From Callorhinus ursinus (Eukaryota; Chordata; Mammalia; Carnivora; Otariidae), in contig NW_020312894.1 in NCBI RefSeq assembly GCF_003265705.1, forward strand, positions 2,649,028-2,713,027: a DNA stretch of 64,000 nucleotides, given 5' to 3'. Shown here piece after piece: positions 48,192-60,228 of the stretch. Under the pieces are notes generated by a model. The model saw only the letters and a program-made list of their open reading frames with translations, had not been told where the DNA came from and searched no databases. The number at the start of each line of letters is the position of its first letter. The stretch's first letter is position 1. The translations under genes were made by a program, and so were the position numbers.

Positions 48192-48427
48192 AAAGAAGGA
48201 AAATATCTGGGGCGCCTGGGTGGCTCAGTCAGTGAAGCGTCTGCCTTCAGCTCAGGTCATGATCCCGGGGTCCTGGGATCGAGCCCCACATCAGGCTCCC
48301 TGCCCAGCGGGGAGTCTGCTTCTCCCTCTCCCTCCACCTCTCCCCCACTCATGCTCTTGCTTGCTCTCTCTGTCTGTTTGTCTCTCTCAAATAAATAAAA
48401 TCTTTTTTAAAAAGAAGGAAAATATCT
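48192..48427 (+). mobile_element. Can-SINE with perfect 17-bp target duplication
   Basis: The body is 48209-48410 with the full tRNA-derived head, 'atgatcccggggtcctggga', CT tract and AATAAAATC tail. 'aaagaaggaaaatatct' is present at 48192-48208 and 48411-48427. One of the cleanest and so probably youngest copies in the window. Confidence 0.98.
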
Positions 48428-49589
48428 AAGGCTTGTTTGATAAATTAAGGCAAAGGACTTTAGGATGGTATTAGCTAGCCTAAACACTCTCTTAGAAGAA
48501 AAGATGATGAAAAAGCATTTCATATCACTATTTTCTTATTCTATCTCTAAGGATTAGTCATAAGGACATAAGATTAGCTAAAATATAACTTAATAATCTA
48601 CTCAACCATGAGGGATTAGTGTAAATAAAGTTATAGAAATATACTTACTGACATACATTTATTAAAAGGAAATTAGTTCATAACATATTAATAGAAAAAA
48701 CAGATTATAATAACAAGATGTAGAACTTTTGTGCCAAAGTAGCCTATAATAGGTTGTAGCCAGCTGATGGTCCCACTACAACAAATAAAATATAAATACA
48801 TAAGCACCAAGAGCCATATTTTTAAAACATCAAAGAGTTGTGGTAGCAATAGTGCCTGGATGAGCAAATATCCCAGGGAGGGAAGGATTCTTAGAGCTGA
48901 TGATTGCCAGAAACTTTCTCTTATGAGGATATTTGGACATCTGAGGTACCATATGAGGATTTGGCTTGGCCAACACAGAAGGATTCTGGTGGAAGAAAGA
49001 ACCACCAGCAGAGCTTCTGATAGTCACATAAACTGCCATGATGGATTGAAAACCAGAAAAAGGGGAAACAAATAACAAAACAAAAAAACAAAAAAACAAA
49101 ACACCAATTTAAATCCTCAGGACATTTGCTAAGTTCTAGGGTAACAATGGAGGTTGGGAGGGAGTGTGGCTAGAGTCAGAAACCTCTCTACTGGGCAGAT
49201 GAAATATCTGCTATTAAAAGCATTTAAAAGACAAATTTCCAGGAGGAATGGGGGCTGCATAAAACACAGAGCCAGTATCCTGCTCAGCAAAATTGAACTG
49301 GAAGCTGAAGGAAGTGAGAAGCAAAAGACCTAAGATCGAACAGAGGCGAATGTCCCACAACATTTCAGAGCTGAGGAGGCAGGTGCCTGTCAGTCTCCAG
49401 ATCAATAACCAAGGAGGACCATGCCCAAGAGAAAGAGAGGGGACTGAGTTAGGCTGAATCTTACAAAAACAGCAACCCACCTTAACTCTTGACTAATCAG
49501 CTGCTCAAACTTAAACAGACAAACAAACAAAAAAACTATGTAAGAAGAAGATAATCCTTTCCAGAGGAAATCAACACCATCGGTAGCCT
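48428..49589. other. AT-rich noncoding sequence, possibly the decayed 5' part of the following LINE-1
   Basis: A-rich on the + strand, but I cannot align it to a consensus by eye. No gene seen. Confidence 0.4.
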
Positions 49590-51180
49590 TTATGGTTCTT
49601 TCATTCACAATGTCTGGCACACTGCCAAAATTATGAGACAAATGAAGAGGCAGAATAAGGTGACCAAAAATCAAGAAAATAAAAATAAGACTGTATAAGC
49701 AGATTCACAGATTGCCCATATGTTGGAGTTAGCACACAAAGATTTTTGAATAACTGTGCATAATATGTTAAAGACAATTTTAAAAGTGGATAAAAGAATG
49801 AAAAGACTAAGAATGCTTAAAGTTATAAAAAGAATCAAATCAAATAGACATTCTAAAACCAAAATTACAATATTGGAAACTAAAATGCAGCAGAGGCATT
49901 GAAAACAGGCTGTACACAGAAGACAACGGTGAGCTCACAGAAATATCAGTTAAAATGGGTCTACACCAAAGCACCAGAAGGGACGTTGTGACAAGGACAG
50001 AGCAGAGCATGTGAGGCATGTGGACCAGCACATGCAAGTAGAGTCTCAAGTGAAAGAAGACAGGTGACGAGGCAGAAACAATATTTGAACAGAGAAAAGC
50101 TAAGAATTACACAGAACAGAGGAAGGCCCATAACCCACAGATTCGAGAACCTCAGCGAAGCCCTGAAGGATACATACAAAGAAGACTATACCTAAAAACA
50201 TTACAGCAGACTCTTCTGAAAACTGAAAATAGAGAGCAAGTCTAGCCAGAGGGAAAAAAGTCGTATTAACTTAAAAGAGTAATAACACAACTAACACATG
50301 GCTTTTCAAAAGAAAATGTGAAAACCTGGAGACAAGGGAGTGACACTGGTAAATGCTGAAAGAAAAATGAATCCCAACTAAAAAATTTTATACCCAGGGA
50401 AAGGTCCTTCAAAATTAAATGGTAAAGAAAGACTTTTCAAACCAGTGCAAGCAGCATTTGTTGCTAGAAGGCCCACACTACAAGACATACCAAAGGAAGT
50501 TCTTAACTGCAGAAAGGAAATGATCCCTGATGCAAGCACAGACATGCATTAAGGAATGAAGGGCACCACCCAGGGTGAGTGAGTACACAGGATATTCACT
50601 AATAATACAACAGTAATAATAATGACTGGGTTTACAATGTATGTAGAAGTAAAATATGTGACAATAATTGCACAAAGCATAGGAAAATGGTAAATGGAGC
50701 TAAAGCATTGTAGGGCTCATGTATCGGTAGGGAAGATGGGTTGCTATAGCTGCATCATGCATACTGCGGTCTCTAGAGTAACCACTAAGAAAGTACCAAC
50801 AAAAAGAACAATGTAGAAAGAGAACATGGAATAAGAGAAAATACTTCATTAATCCCAAACAAGGCAAGAAAGAAAGAACAAACATAAGTAGAACAAATTG
50901 GAAACAAATCATAAAATGATAGGCTTAAACCCAACTAAATCAGTACTTACTTTAAATATAAATAGAATAAACACTTCAATTAATAGACAAATATCGTCAG
51001 GCTACATAAGAAGATTAAATCCAATTATGTGCTTTTTACAAGAGACACACTTTAAATTTAAGGGCACAAGGCAAAAGTAAAAATACTGGGAAATGCACAC
51101 TATGCAAACACTAACCAAAAGAAACTGATTTCATTTTATTGATGTCAGATTATGTAACACTTTCTATATTATGACAGGAA
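49590..51180 (+). mobile_element. Old LINE-1 fragment (5' region to start of ORF2)
   Basis: 'tgttggagttagcacacaaa' lies in the 5'/ORF1 region. 'ggcccacactacaagacata' and 'ccaaaggaagttcttaactg' mark the ORF1 end. 'ctctagagtaaccactaaga' is the spacer, and 'gcttaaacccaactaaatca' followed by 'tacaagagacacactttaaa' marks the ORF2 endonuclease start. Diverged and frame-broken. It ends where a second old element begins, so it is either a separate copy or a rearranged part of it. Confidence 0.75.
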
Positions 51181-51640
51181 ATTGGGAATAGCTAATGATG
51201 ACAAAAAGACTTCAACAGGAAGGCGTAACAGCTTTACCCTAGAGAGAGCCAATGGGAGGAGGTCCACACCTGACCCGGTCTTTCAAGATCAAGAGGAGGC
51301 ATATATACAATCTTAAGAATTCCCCGCCTCCCATAAAGGAATAAAAATCGTGTAGCAGGTGCACCCAGAGTACCCACAGGTGTACTCAGAAAGTTTCAGA
51401 ATCTCCAGCAGGGCTGATGAAAGGTGTTTCTCTCCTGCAGCCAATCAGGAGAGACTGGAGGAGGTGACTGTTTCTTCAAACATGAAGACAGCAACACAAG
51501 ACTTAAAGGAACAGGAGAAACCAAAGAAAAAAGACACCGGCAAAATAACATGATAATTTTCCAGCAGCAAAGCCCAAAGAAATGGAATCTGCAATTTGCC
51601 TAATAAAGAATCAAAAACAGTTGTTTTAAGGGTGCTCAAT
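51181..51640. other. Junction sequence between two old LINE-1 fragments
   Basis: A mix of GC-richer sequence and A-rich sequence that may be 5' LINE-1. Boundaries not clear. Confidence 0.35.
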
Positions 51641-52007
51641 GATCCACAAGAAAACAGAGAAAGACAATTCAACAAAATCAGGAAAACAATAAATGAACCA
51701 AATGAGAAGCTTTAACAGAGAGAGAAATCATAAAAATGAGTCAAAAGAAATTCTGGAGCTGAGGAATACAATGAATGAAATGAAAAAATGTAGTGGAGAG
51801 CATCAACACCAGGCTGATCAAGCAGAAGAAATAATCCGTGAACTCAAAGACAGGTCACTTGAAAGTACCCAGTCAGAGAAGAAATAAGAATGAGAAAGAG
51901 TGAAGAAAGCCTACTTGAACTACGGGATACTGTTAAGAGGAACAATCTATGTGTTACTGGAGACTCAGGAGGAGAGAGGGAGAAGGGGGCTAAAAGCTTT
52001 TTAAAGG

Positions 52008-52234
52008 AATAATGACTGAGGTGCCTGGATGGTGCAGTCAGTTAAGCGTCCAACTCTTTGTTTCAGCTCAAGTCATGGTCTCAGGGGTGTGAGATCAAGC
52101 CCCACATCAGACTCCAAGCTCAGCACAGAGTCGGCTTGAGATTCTCTCTCCCCCTGCCCCTCCCATTTGTGCTCTCTTTTTCCCTCTCTACAATAAATAA
52201 ATCTTTTAAAAAAAATAAAGAAAGAATGGCTGAG
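52008..52234 (+). mobile_element. Can-SINE (older subfamily) in the old LINE-1
   Basis: The body is about 52021-52221. Its middle differs from the young copies ('gcgtccaactctttgtttca', 'agtcatggtctcaggggtgt', 'gctcagcacagagtcggctt'), the pattern of an older subfamily shared with the copy at 53.2 kb. Imperfect target duplications 'aataatgactgag' and 'aagaatggctgag' flank it. Confidence 0.93.
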
Positions 52235-53231
52235 AGTTGCCCAAATCTGTAGAGAGATTTGGGCAACAAAGTTCATAAATCTCCTAGGTTCCCCCAAATT
52301 TTCAACTCAAAAAGATCTTCTCTAAGACACATTATAATAAAACTGTCTAAAATCAAAGACAAAGAGAATTTTAAAAGCAGCAAGAGAAAAAAACAAATTC
52401 CTCACCTACAAGGCAACCCCCATTAGGCTATCAGTGGGTTTCTCAGCAGAAACCTTGATACAGTCAAAATGCTGAAAAAAAGAAACCACCAAGCAAGAAC
52501 ACTCTACCTGGCAAAGCTGTCCTTCAGAAATGAAGGAGAAATAAAGATTTTCTGAGACAAATAAAAGCTGAGGGAGTTCATAGCACTAGACCTGTCTTAG
52601 AAGAAATGCTAAAGGGGATTCTTCAGGCCAAAAAGGAAAGGACGCTAATTAAACAAGAAAAACACCAGTAAAGGAAATAGAAGATGTGAATGTGTTTTAT
52701 GAATAGTAGTTGACTCACACATACAGGACACTGTGCATAGCTGTGACACATCCTGGTAAGTGGACATGCAACAGCTATCCAAATCAGGCCATCTGCTGGG
52801 TCATAAAGCAAAGCTCAACAAATTTCAAATAATTCAAATCACACAGAGCACGTTCTCTAACAAAAATGAAACAGACTAAAAATAAATAACAGGAAGATAG
52901 TAGAAAGCACACAAATGTTGGGAAATTAAACAACCAAAACCCATGGCGGAAGATGAAATTACAAAGAAAAATATTTTGACCCACATAGTAATGAAAGTGT
53001 GGATATTAAAATCTGTGGGATGAAATCGTGCTTCGTGGGGATTCATGGCCTCGAATGCATACACGGAAAGAACAGAGGGAGAAACGGTTAACACTCGTTA
53101 AACTTCCATCTCAAGAATCTAGAAGAGCAAAGGAAAGTTGAAGAAAATAAATACCAAGGACAAGAGCAAGCATCAGGGAAGGAGAAAGCAGACATATAAC
53201 ACAGAAGACCAAAGCCAAATTACGTCGTTGT

Positions 53232-53458
53232 AAAACATTAATAAAATTAGGGGCACCTGGGTGATGCAGTCAGTTCAGTGTCTGACTCTTGATTTCAGCT
53301 CGGGTCATGATCTCAGGGTCGTGAGATGGAGCCCCTGTAGGACTCCACACTCAGCACAGAGTCGGCTTCAGACTCTCTCTCCCTCTCCCTCTGCCCCTCC
53401 CTACTGCATGCTCTCTCCCTCTCTCTAAAATAAATAATTAAAAAACATTAATAAAATT
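53232..53458 (+). mobile_element. Can-SINE (older subfamily) with perfect 17-bp target duplication
   Basis: The body is 53249-53441 ('gcacctgggtgatgcagtca', 'tcatgatctcagggtcgtga', 'actcagcacagagtcggctt', AAATAAATAATTAAAA). 'aaaacattaataaaatt' is at 53232-53248 and 53442-53458. It interrupts ORF2 of the old LINE-1. Confidence 0.96.
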
Positions 53459-53910
53459 TAAAATTACCTCACCAGAATTATGAGGCAAAAAGAGGGAAAA
53501 GTTACCACTATCATGAACGGAAAATGGACATTGCTAGGACCACAGACTGGGAGAAGAAAATAAAAGGCATTATGAAAAATCTTATGCTAAGGAATTTGTA
53601 AACTTAGATGAAAGGAACAAACCTGTTGAAGAACACAACCTAAAAAGCTGGCACGAGGAAAAATAGAGCATTTAAATAACCCTACATCTGTTTAAAAATT
53701 GGATCAACAGTGAGAAACCTTCTCATAAGGAAAACTCGATTCCCAGATGGATTCACTGATTAATTTCCCAAACCTTTAAAAACAATAATATCCACCTAAA
53801 AAAATATTCTTTCAGAGAAGAGAAGAAAGGGGAACACTTACCAATTAATTTTGTGAGTATGACATGGCCCTGATACCAAAAAATGTTTATGAGTGTAACA
53901 CAACAATCCT

Positions 53911-54187
53911 TTTTTTTTTTTTTAATTTTATTATGTTATGTTAGTCACCACACAATAAAATCATTAGTTTTTGCTGTGGTGGTCCACGATCCATTGTTTT
54001 CGTATAACACCCAGTGCTCCATGCAGTACGTGCCCTCCTTACTACCCATCACCGGGCTCACCCATCCCCCCCTCCCCTCTAAAACAGTTTGTTTCTCAGA
54101 GTCCATAGTCTTTCATGGTTCATCTCTCCCTCCGATTTCCCCCCTTCATTTTTCCCTTCCTTCTCCTAATGTCCTCCTTGCTATTCC
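53911..54187 (-). other. LINE-1 3'UTR and poly-A tail
   Basis: Sense reading from the ORF2 stop runs through a G-rich stretch (complement of 54066-54078) and 'acataataaaattaaaa' into poly-A at the + strand poly-T after 53910. The AATAAA-like signal lies about 15 bases before the tail. A G-rich tract is a common feature of LINE-1 3'UTRs. Confidence 0.9.
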
Positions 54188-55018
54188 TTATGTTCCACAA
54201 ATAAGTGAAACCATATGATAATTGACTTTCTCTGCTTGACTTATTTCACTTAGCACAATCTCCTCCAGTCCCATCCATGTTGATGTAAAAGTTGGGTATT
54301 CATCCTTTCTGACGGCTGAGTAATATTCCATTGTATATATGGACCACACCTTCTTTATCCATTCATCTGTTGAAGGGCATCTCGGCTCTTTCCACAGTTT
54401 GGCCATTGTGGACATTGCTGCTATGAACATTGGGGTGCATATGGCCCTTCTTTTCACTACATCTGTGTCTTTGGGGTAAATACCCAGGAGTGCAATTGCT
54501 GGGTCATAGGGTAGCTCTATTTTTAAATTTTTGAGGAACCTCCACACTGTTTTCCAAAGTGGCTGTACCAACTTGCATTCCCACCAACAGTGTAAGAGGG
54601 TTCCCCTTTCTCCACAGCCTCTCCAACATTTGTTGTTTCTTTCCCTGTCCGTTTTTGCCATTCTAACTGGTGTAAGGTGGTATCTCAATGTGGTTTTGAT
54701 TTGAATTTCCCTGATGGCTAATGATGATGAACATTTTTTCATGTGTCTGTTAGCCATTTGTATGTCTTCTTCAGAGAAGTGTCTTTTCATATCTCCCGCC
54801 CACTTTTTGACTTGATTATTTGTTTTTTGGGTGTCGAGTTTGAGAAGTTCTTTATAGATCTTGGATACCAGCCCTTTATCTGTAGTGTCATTTGCAAATA
54901 TCTTCTCCCATTCTGTGGGTTGCCTCTTTGTTTTGTTGACTGTTTCCTTTGCTGTGCAGAAGCTTTTTATCTTGATGAAGTCCCAAAAGTTCATTTTTGC
55001 TTTTGTTTCACTAGCTTT

Positions 55019-55223
55019 TGGAGATGTATCTTTTTTAAAAAAGATTTTATTTATGTGAGAGAGAGCGAGCACATGAGAGGGGGAGGGTCAGAGGAAGAAG
55101 CAGACTCCCTGCTCAGCAGGGAGCCCGATGCAGGACTCGATCCAGGAACTCCAGGATCATGACCTGAGCCGAAGGCAGTTGCTTAACCAACTAAGCTACC
55201 CAGGCACCCTGGAGATGTATCTT
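55019..55223 (-). mobile_element. Can-SINE nested in LINE-1 ORF2, with 14-bp target duplication
   Basis: The body is 55033-55209 (antisense: 'aaaagattttatttatgtga', GA-rich tract, 'actccctgctcagcagggag', 'gatcatgacctgagccgaag', 'aagctacccaggcacc'). 'tggagatgtatctt' is at 55019-55032 and 55210-55223. Same orientation as the host LINE-1, so it places its own poly-A signal in the sense of ORF2. It also supplies an in-frame Met upstream of the open ORF2 C-terminus. Confidence 0.97.
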
Positions 55224-58084
55224 GAAATATGTTGCGGTGGGTGATGTCAAAGAGGTTACTGCCTACTTTCTCCTCTGGGATTTTGATGGATTCCTGTCTC
55301 ACATTGAGGTCTTTCATCCACTTTGAGTTTAGCTTTGTGAATGGTGTTAGAGAATGGTCGAGTTTCATTCTTCTGCATGTGGCTGTCCAATTTTCCCAGC
55401 ACCATTTATTGAAGAGACTGTCTTTTTTCCATTGCATGTTTTTTCCTGCTTTGTCAAAGATAATTTGACCACAGAGTTGAGGGTCCATATCTGGGTTCTC
55501 TATTCTGTTCCATTGGTCTATATGTCTGTTTTTGTGCCAGTACCATGCTGTCTTGGTGATCACAGCTTTGTAATAGAGCTTGAAATTGGGGAACGTGATG
55601 CCCCCAGCTTTGTTCTTCTTTTTCAACATTTCCTTGGCAATTCAGGGTCTTTTCTGATTCCATACAAATTTTAGGATTGTTTGTTCCAGCACTTTGAAAA
55701 ATGTCATTGGAATTTTGATCGGGATGGCATTGAAGGTATAGATTGCTCTGGGTAGCACAGACATTTTAACAATGTTTATTCTTCCGACACATGAGCATGG
55801 AATGTTTTTCCATCTTTTTGTGTCTTCTTCAATCTCTTCCATGAGTGTTTTGTAGTTCCTAGAGTATAGATCCTTTACCTCTTTGGTTAGATTTATTCCG
55901 AGGTATCTTATGGTTTTTGGTGCTATTGTAAATGGAATCGTTTCTCTAATTTCTCTTTCTACAGTTGCGTTGTTAGTGTATAAGAAAGCAACTGATTTCT
56001 GTGCATTGATTTTCTATCCTGCCACATTACTGAATTGCTGTATGAGTTCTAGTAATTTGGGGGTGGAGTCTTTTGGACTGTCCACATAAAGTATCATGTC
56101 ATCTGCAAAAAGAGAGAGTTTGACTTCTTCTTTGCCAATTTCAATACCTTTTATTTCTTTTTGTTGTCTGCTTGCTGTTGCTAGGACTGTTGAAGAATAG
56201 TGGCGAGAGTGGGCATCCTTGACGTGTTCCTGATCTTAAGGGAAAGGCTCTCAGGTTTTCCCCATTGAGGATGATATTCGCTGTGGGTTTTTCATAGATA
56301 GATTTTATGAACTTGAGGAATGTTCCCTCTATCCCTATACTCTGAAGAGTTTTAATCAGGAAAGGATGTTGTATTTTGTCAAATGCTTTTTCTGCATCAA
56401 CTGAGAGGACCATATGGTTCTTCTTCCTCCTATTAATGTGTTCTATCACATTGATTGATTTGCGAATGTTGAACCACCCTTGCATCCCAGGGATAAATCC
56501 CACTTGGTCGTGGTAGATGATCCTTTTAATGTGTTGCTGGATCCTATTAGCTAGGATTTTGTTGAGGATTTTGGAATCCATATTCATCAGGGATATCGGT
56601 CTGAAATTCTCCTTTTTGACGGGGTCTTTGCCTGGTTTGGGGATTAAGGTAATGCTGACCTCATAGAATGAGTTTGGAAGTTTTCCTTCTGTTTCTATTT
56701 TTTGAAACAGCTTCAGTAGAATAGTTATTATTTCTTCTTTGAATGTGCGGTAGAATTCCCCAGGGAATCCATCAGGCCCTGGACTCTTGTTTCTTGGGAG
56801 GTTTTTGATCACTGCTTCAATCTCGTTACTGGTTATTGGCCTATTCAGGTTGTCAATTTCTTTTCATTTCAGTCTTGGCAGCCTATAGGTTTCCAGGAAG
56901 GCCTCCATTTCATCCAGATTGCTCAGTTTATTGGCCATATAGTTGTTGATAATAATTTCTAATAACTGTTTCTATTTCCTTCGTGTTAGTCCTGATCTCT
57001 CCCCTTTCATTCATAATTTTATTAATTTAGGTCCTTGCTGTTTTCTTTTGGATAAGTCTGGCCAGTGGTTTATCGATCTTATTAATTCTTTCAAAGAACC
57101 AACTTCTAGTTTTGTTGATCTGATCTACTGTGTTTCTGGTTTTTAATTCATTGATCTCTGCTTTGATTTTAATTATTTCCTCTTCTAATGCATGGCTTAG
57201 GCATCGTTTGTTGCTTTTTCTCTAGTTCTTTAAGGTGTAGATTTAGTTGGTGAATTCGGTATTTTTCTATTTTTTTGAGTGAGGCTTGGATGGCTATGTA
57301 TTTCCCCCTTAGGACCGCCTTTACAGTATCCCATAGGTTTTGGGCCAATGTGTTTTTGTTCTCATTGGTTTCCACAAATTGTTTAAGTTCTTCTTTGATT
57401 TCCTGGTTGACCCAAACATTCTTGAGTAGAGTGGTCTTTAGCCTCCAAGTGTTTGAATTTCAGCCAATATTTTTCTTGTGATTGAGTTCCAGTTTTAAAG
57501 CATTGTGGTCTGAGAATATGCAGGGAATAATCTCAATCTTTTGGTATCAGTTGAGACCTGATTTGTGACCCAGTATGTGGTCTATTCTGGAGAAAGTTCC
57601 ATGTGCACTTGAGAAGAATGAGTATTCTGTTGTTTTAAGGTGGAATGTTCTGTAAATATCCATGAGGTCCATATGGTCTAGTGTATCATTCAAAGCTCTT
57701 ATTTCCTTGTTGATTTTCTGCTTAGATGATCTGTCCATTGCTGAGAGTGGAGTGTTGAAGTCTCCTACAATTAACGTATTGTTATCAATATGACTATTTT
57801 GGTTAACAGTTGGCTTATGTAGATGGCTGCTCCCATGTTGGGGGCATAGATATTTACAATTGTTAGATCTTCTTGTTGTGTAGACCCTTTAAGAATGGTA
57901 TAGTGTCCTTCTGTGTCTCTAATTACAGACTTTAGTTTAAAATCTAATTTGTCTGATATAAGCATTGCTACCCCAGCTTTCTTTTTGAGGTCCGCTGGCA
58001 TGGAAGATGGATCTCCATCCCTTCACTTTCAGTCTGGATGTATCTTTAGGTTCAAAATGAGTCTCCTGTAGGCAGCATATGGAT

Positions 58085-58297
58085 GGGTCCTGGCTTTTTT
58101 TTTTTTTAAAGATTTTATTTATTTATTCATGAGAGACAGAGGAAGAGAGAGAGAGAGAGAAGCAGAGGGAGAAGCAGGCTCCCAAGGAGCAGGGAGCCCG
58201 ATGCGGGACTCGATCCCAGGACCCTGGGATCATGACCTGAGCCGAAGGCAGACGCTTAACCATCTGAGCCACCCAGGCGCCCGGGTCCTGGCTTTTT
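58085..58297 (-). mobile_element. Can-SINE nested in LINE-1 ORF2 5' end, with 15-bp target duplication
   Basis: The body is 58100-58282 (antisense: 'aaagattttatttatttatt', a (GA)n tract, 'agcagggagcccgatgcggg', 'accctgggatcatgacctga', 'gagccacccaggcgcc'). 'gggtcctggcttttt' is at 58085-58099 and 58283-58297. It cuts the endonuclease domain. Near-consensus, so young. Confidence 0.97.
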
Positions 58298-58467
58298 ATC
58301 CAATCTGCAACCCTGTGCCATTTTATGGGAGCATTTAGGCCAGTCACATTGAGAGTGATTATTGAAAGATATGAATTAATTGTCATCATGTTGCCTGTGA
58401 AGATGTTATTTTTATAGATTGTCCTTGTAAATTTCTGTTGTATATCACTCTCGGGGTCTTTTTCCTT

Positions 58468-59353
58468 TTATAGAACCCCCCTTAATATTTCTTGCAGGGC
58501 TGGCTTAGTGGTCACATATTCTTTCAGTTTCTGCCGGTTGTGGAAGCTCTGCATCTCTCCATCCATTCTGAATGACAGCCTTGCTGGATAAAGTATCCTT
58601 GGCTGCATGTTCTTCTCATTTAGTACCTGAATATGTCTTGCCAGGCCTTTCTGGCTTGCCAGGTCTCTGTGGCTAGGTCTGACATTATTCTGATGTTCCT
58701 CCCTCTACACGTAAGGAATCTTTTCCCCCTAACTGCCCTTAAGATGGTTTCCTTGGTTCTAAGACTTGCAAGTTTTACTATTACATGCCGGGGTGTTGGC
58801 CTGTTTTCCTTGATCTTGGGAGGGGTCCTCTCTGCCTCTAGGATGGGAATGTTTGTTTCATTCCCCAGATTAGGGAAGTTCTCAGCTACAATTTGCTCAA
58901 ATACATCTTCTAGTCCTCTCTCTCTCCACTCCCTCCGGGATTCCAATTATTCTGACATTGGAATGCTTCACGGTGTCACTTTTTTCTCTGATTCTATTTT
59001 CATGGATTCTGAGTTGTTTTTCCCTGGCCTCCTCTTTTCCCTTTTTATCTATTATTGTCTTTCAGGTCGCTTATTTGTTCTTCTGCCTCAGTTACCCTAG
59101 CTGTTAGATTATATAGATTGGATTGGATCTCATTGATAGCATTTTTAAGTTCTGCCAATTCAGCTTTCATTTCTGCCCTTAGAGACTCTTGGTTGCCACT
59201 AATTGATTTCTCCATTCTAGTCATTGTCTTCACAATTGCTAGCCTGAATTCCATCTCCGACATCTTGGTTATATCTGCATCCATCTGTAAATCTGCAGCA
59301 TAAGTCATGATCTCTGAGTCTTTTCTATTTTGGGGGTTCTTCCTCCTAGTCAT
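58468..59353 (-). pseudogene. LINE-1 ORF1 (RNA-binding chaperone), disabled
   Basis: ORF1p coats LINE-1 RNA as a trimer. The frame starts with Met at 59353 (MTRRKNPQNRKDSE). It continues as a coiled coil with heptad-like hydrophobics (about residues 35-100), then the RNA-binding region (FEQIVAENFPNLG, TPRHVIVKLA, WQARKAWQDIFR) and a C-terminal end with stop at 58468-58470. Three frame breaks are visible: near 59050 (early stop after about 102 codons), near 58925, and near 58622, where one base is missing. The length before decay, about 295 codons, is normal for LINE-1 ORF1. Confidence 0.94.
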
Positions 59354-60228
59354 TCTGTTGATGGGTATTTGAGGGAATGTATAGAGTCCAAATCATTGAC
59401 CAGAACCCAAGCAAGATGCACCTGTTTTCTTGGGACCCTAGGGTTGCTGGCCTCTTGTTTTCCCAGCCTGTCTTCTGCAGGAGGGGCCTGCCCCCGCTGT
59501 TACTCCAGCAACCCTGTTTGGGGGGAGTTGCCCTGCCCCCCTGTGGCGGGGGATGGGCTCAGCGCGAATCAGTTTTTGGGGCTTTTGTACTCTGGCGGTT
59601 TCCTTGGCGGCTTTCTGCATCTCTTCTGCGAGTCAGAGCAGAAGAGACCATTTCCAACCCTCTGCCTCAGAGCAGAGACCGCAGTCTGTTCTTCAGTGAG
59701 CTCTCCAGGCCACACCGTCTCCGTTTCTGTCCGTGCTGCTATAAACTGCAGCGGCCTGGGTTGTGCGCCCCTCCGCAGCGCCCCCAGTCCTGCCTCCAGG
59801 TCGGAGCACGTCTCTGCCCTTTGTGCTTCTAAAACCGCCAGCCGCCCCCAGATCGCACACGTGACCCCGCCGCTCCCGGTTTCTGCCCCAGGCGCTGCCC
59901 TAAAGTCCTTTCCCCACGGCTACTGGTCTGCGAGTCTGCGCCCCGTCCCCCGTGCGCGAGGCTGTCGCTCACCGGCGGTGCAGGATCCCCTCAGCCAGGC
60001 ACCCTCCCGCTGCCATTTATCCTCCAACATCTGCCCGCGGAATCAGAGCTCCCCGCTTCGTACCTCGAAACCAACCACCTGCAATATTCTGTTTGCAGAG
60101 ATCCAGACCTTATTACATCTCAGGCTGGTTTCGTGGGTGCTCAGAGCGGTCTGGTAGATATCCAGCTCAATTCCGGGGACCAACTGAAATAGGGTCCCCT
60201 ACTCTTCCGCCATCTTTCCTTCCCCCCC
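59354..60228 (-). promoter_or_regulatory. LINE-1 5'UTR (internal promoter region), CpG-rich
   Basis: This 875-bp region precedes ORF1 on the minus strand. It is GC- and CpG-rich between about 59450 and 60060 and starts with a G-run at 60228. LINE-1 5'UTRs carry an internal RNA polymerase II promoter and are usually methylated. It is a full-length 5' end, not truncated, which is why the copy counts as complete. Confidence 0.88.
60208..60217 (-). promoter_or_regulatory. YY1-like site at the LINE-1 5' end
   Basis: 'aagatggcgg' in sense orientation, at positions +12 to +21 of the element. In human LINE-1 a YY1 site at nearly the same position sets the transcription start. The assignment here is by motif and position only. 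Confidence 0.7.

Larger units (their letters stand above)
54188..58389 (-). pseudogene. LINE-1 ORF2 (endonuclease/reverse transcriptase), disabled
   Basis: ORF2 protein nicks target DNA and reverse-transcribes LINE-1 RNA. The frame opens with Met at 58389 and an endonuclease start (ITLNVTGLN). A SINE interrupts it near codon 31. The endonuclease resumes (KAGVAMLISDKLDF, NIYAPN, and SRIDHILGHKS near 57560). The reverse transcriptase follows: [46 protein letters not shown], and FADD encoded at 56098-56109. Lesions include frameshifts near 57780, 57540, 57200 and 56195, a stop soon after the FADD block, a CGA-to-TGA type stop near 55645, and a second SINE near codon 990. The last ~260 codons (to 54188) are open and contain the Cys-rich motif C-x3-C-x7-H-x4-C at about 54570-54640. 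It was about 1271 codons before decay, normal for the family. Confidence 0.95.

Noticed and set aside
59330..60157. 275-codon + strand open frame
   Set aside because: It lies on the antisense strand of the LINE-1 5'UTR, whose GC-richness reduces stop codons. It is not a known product.
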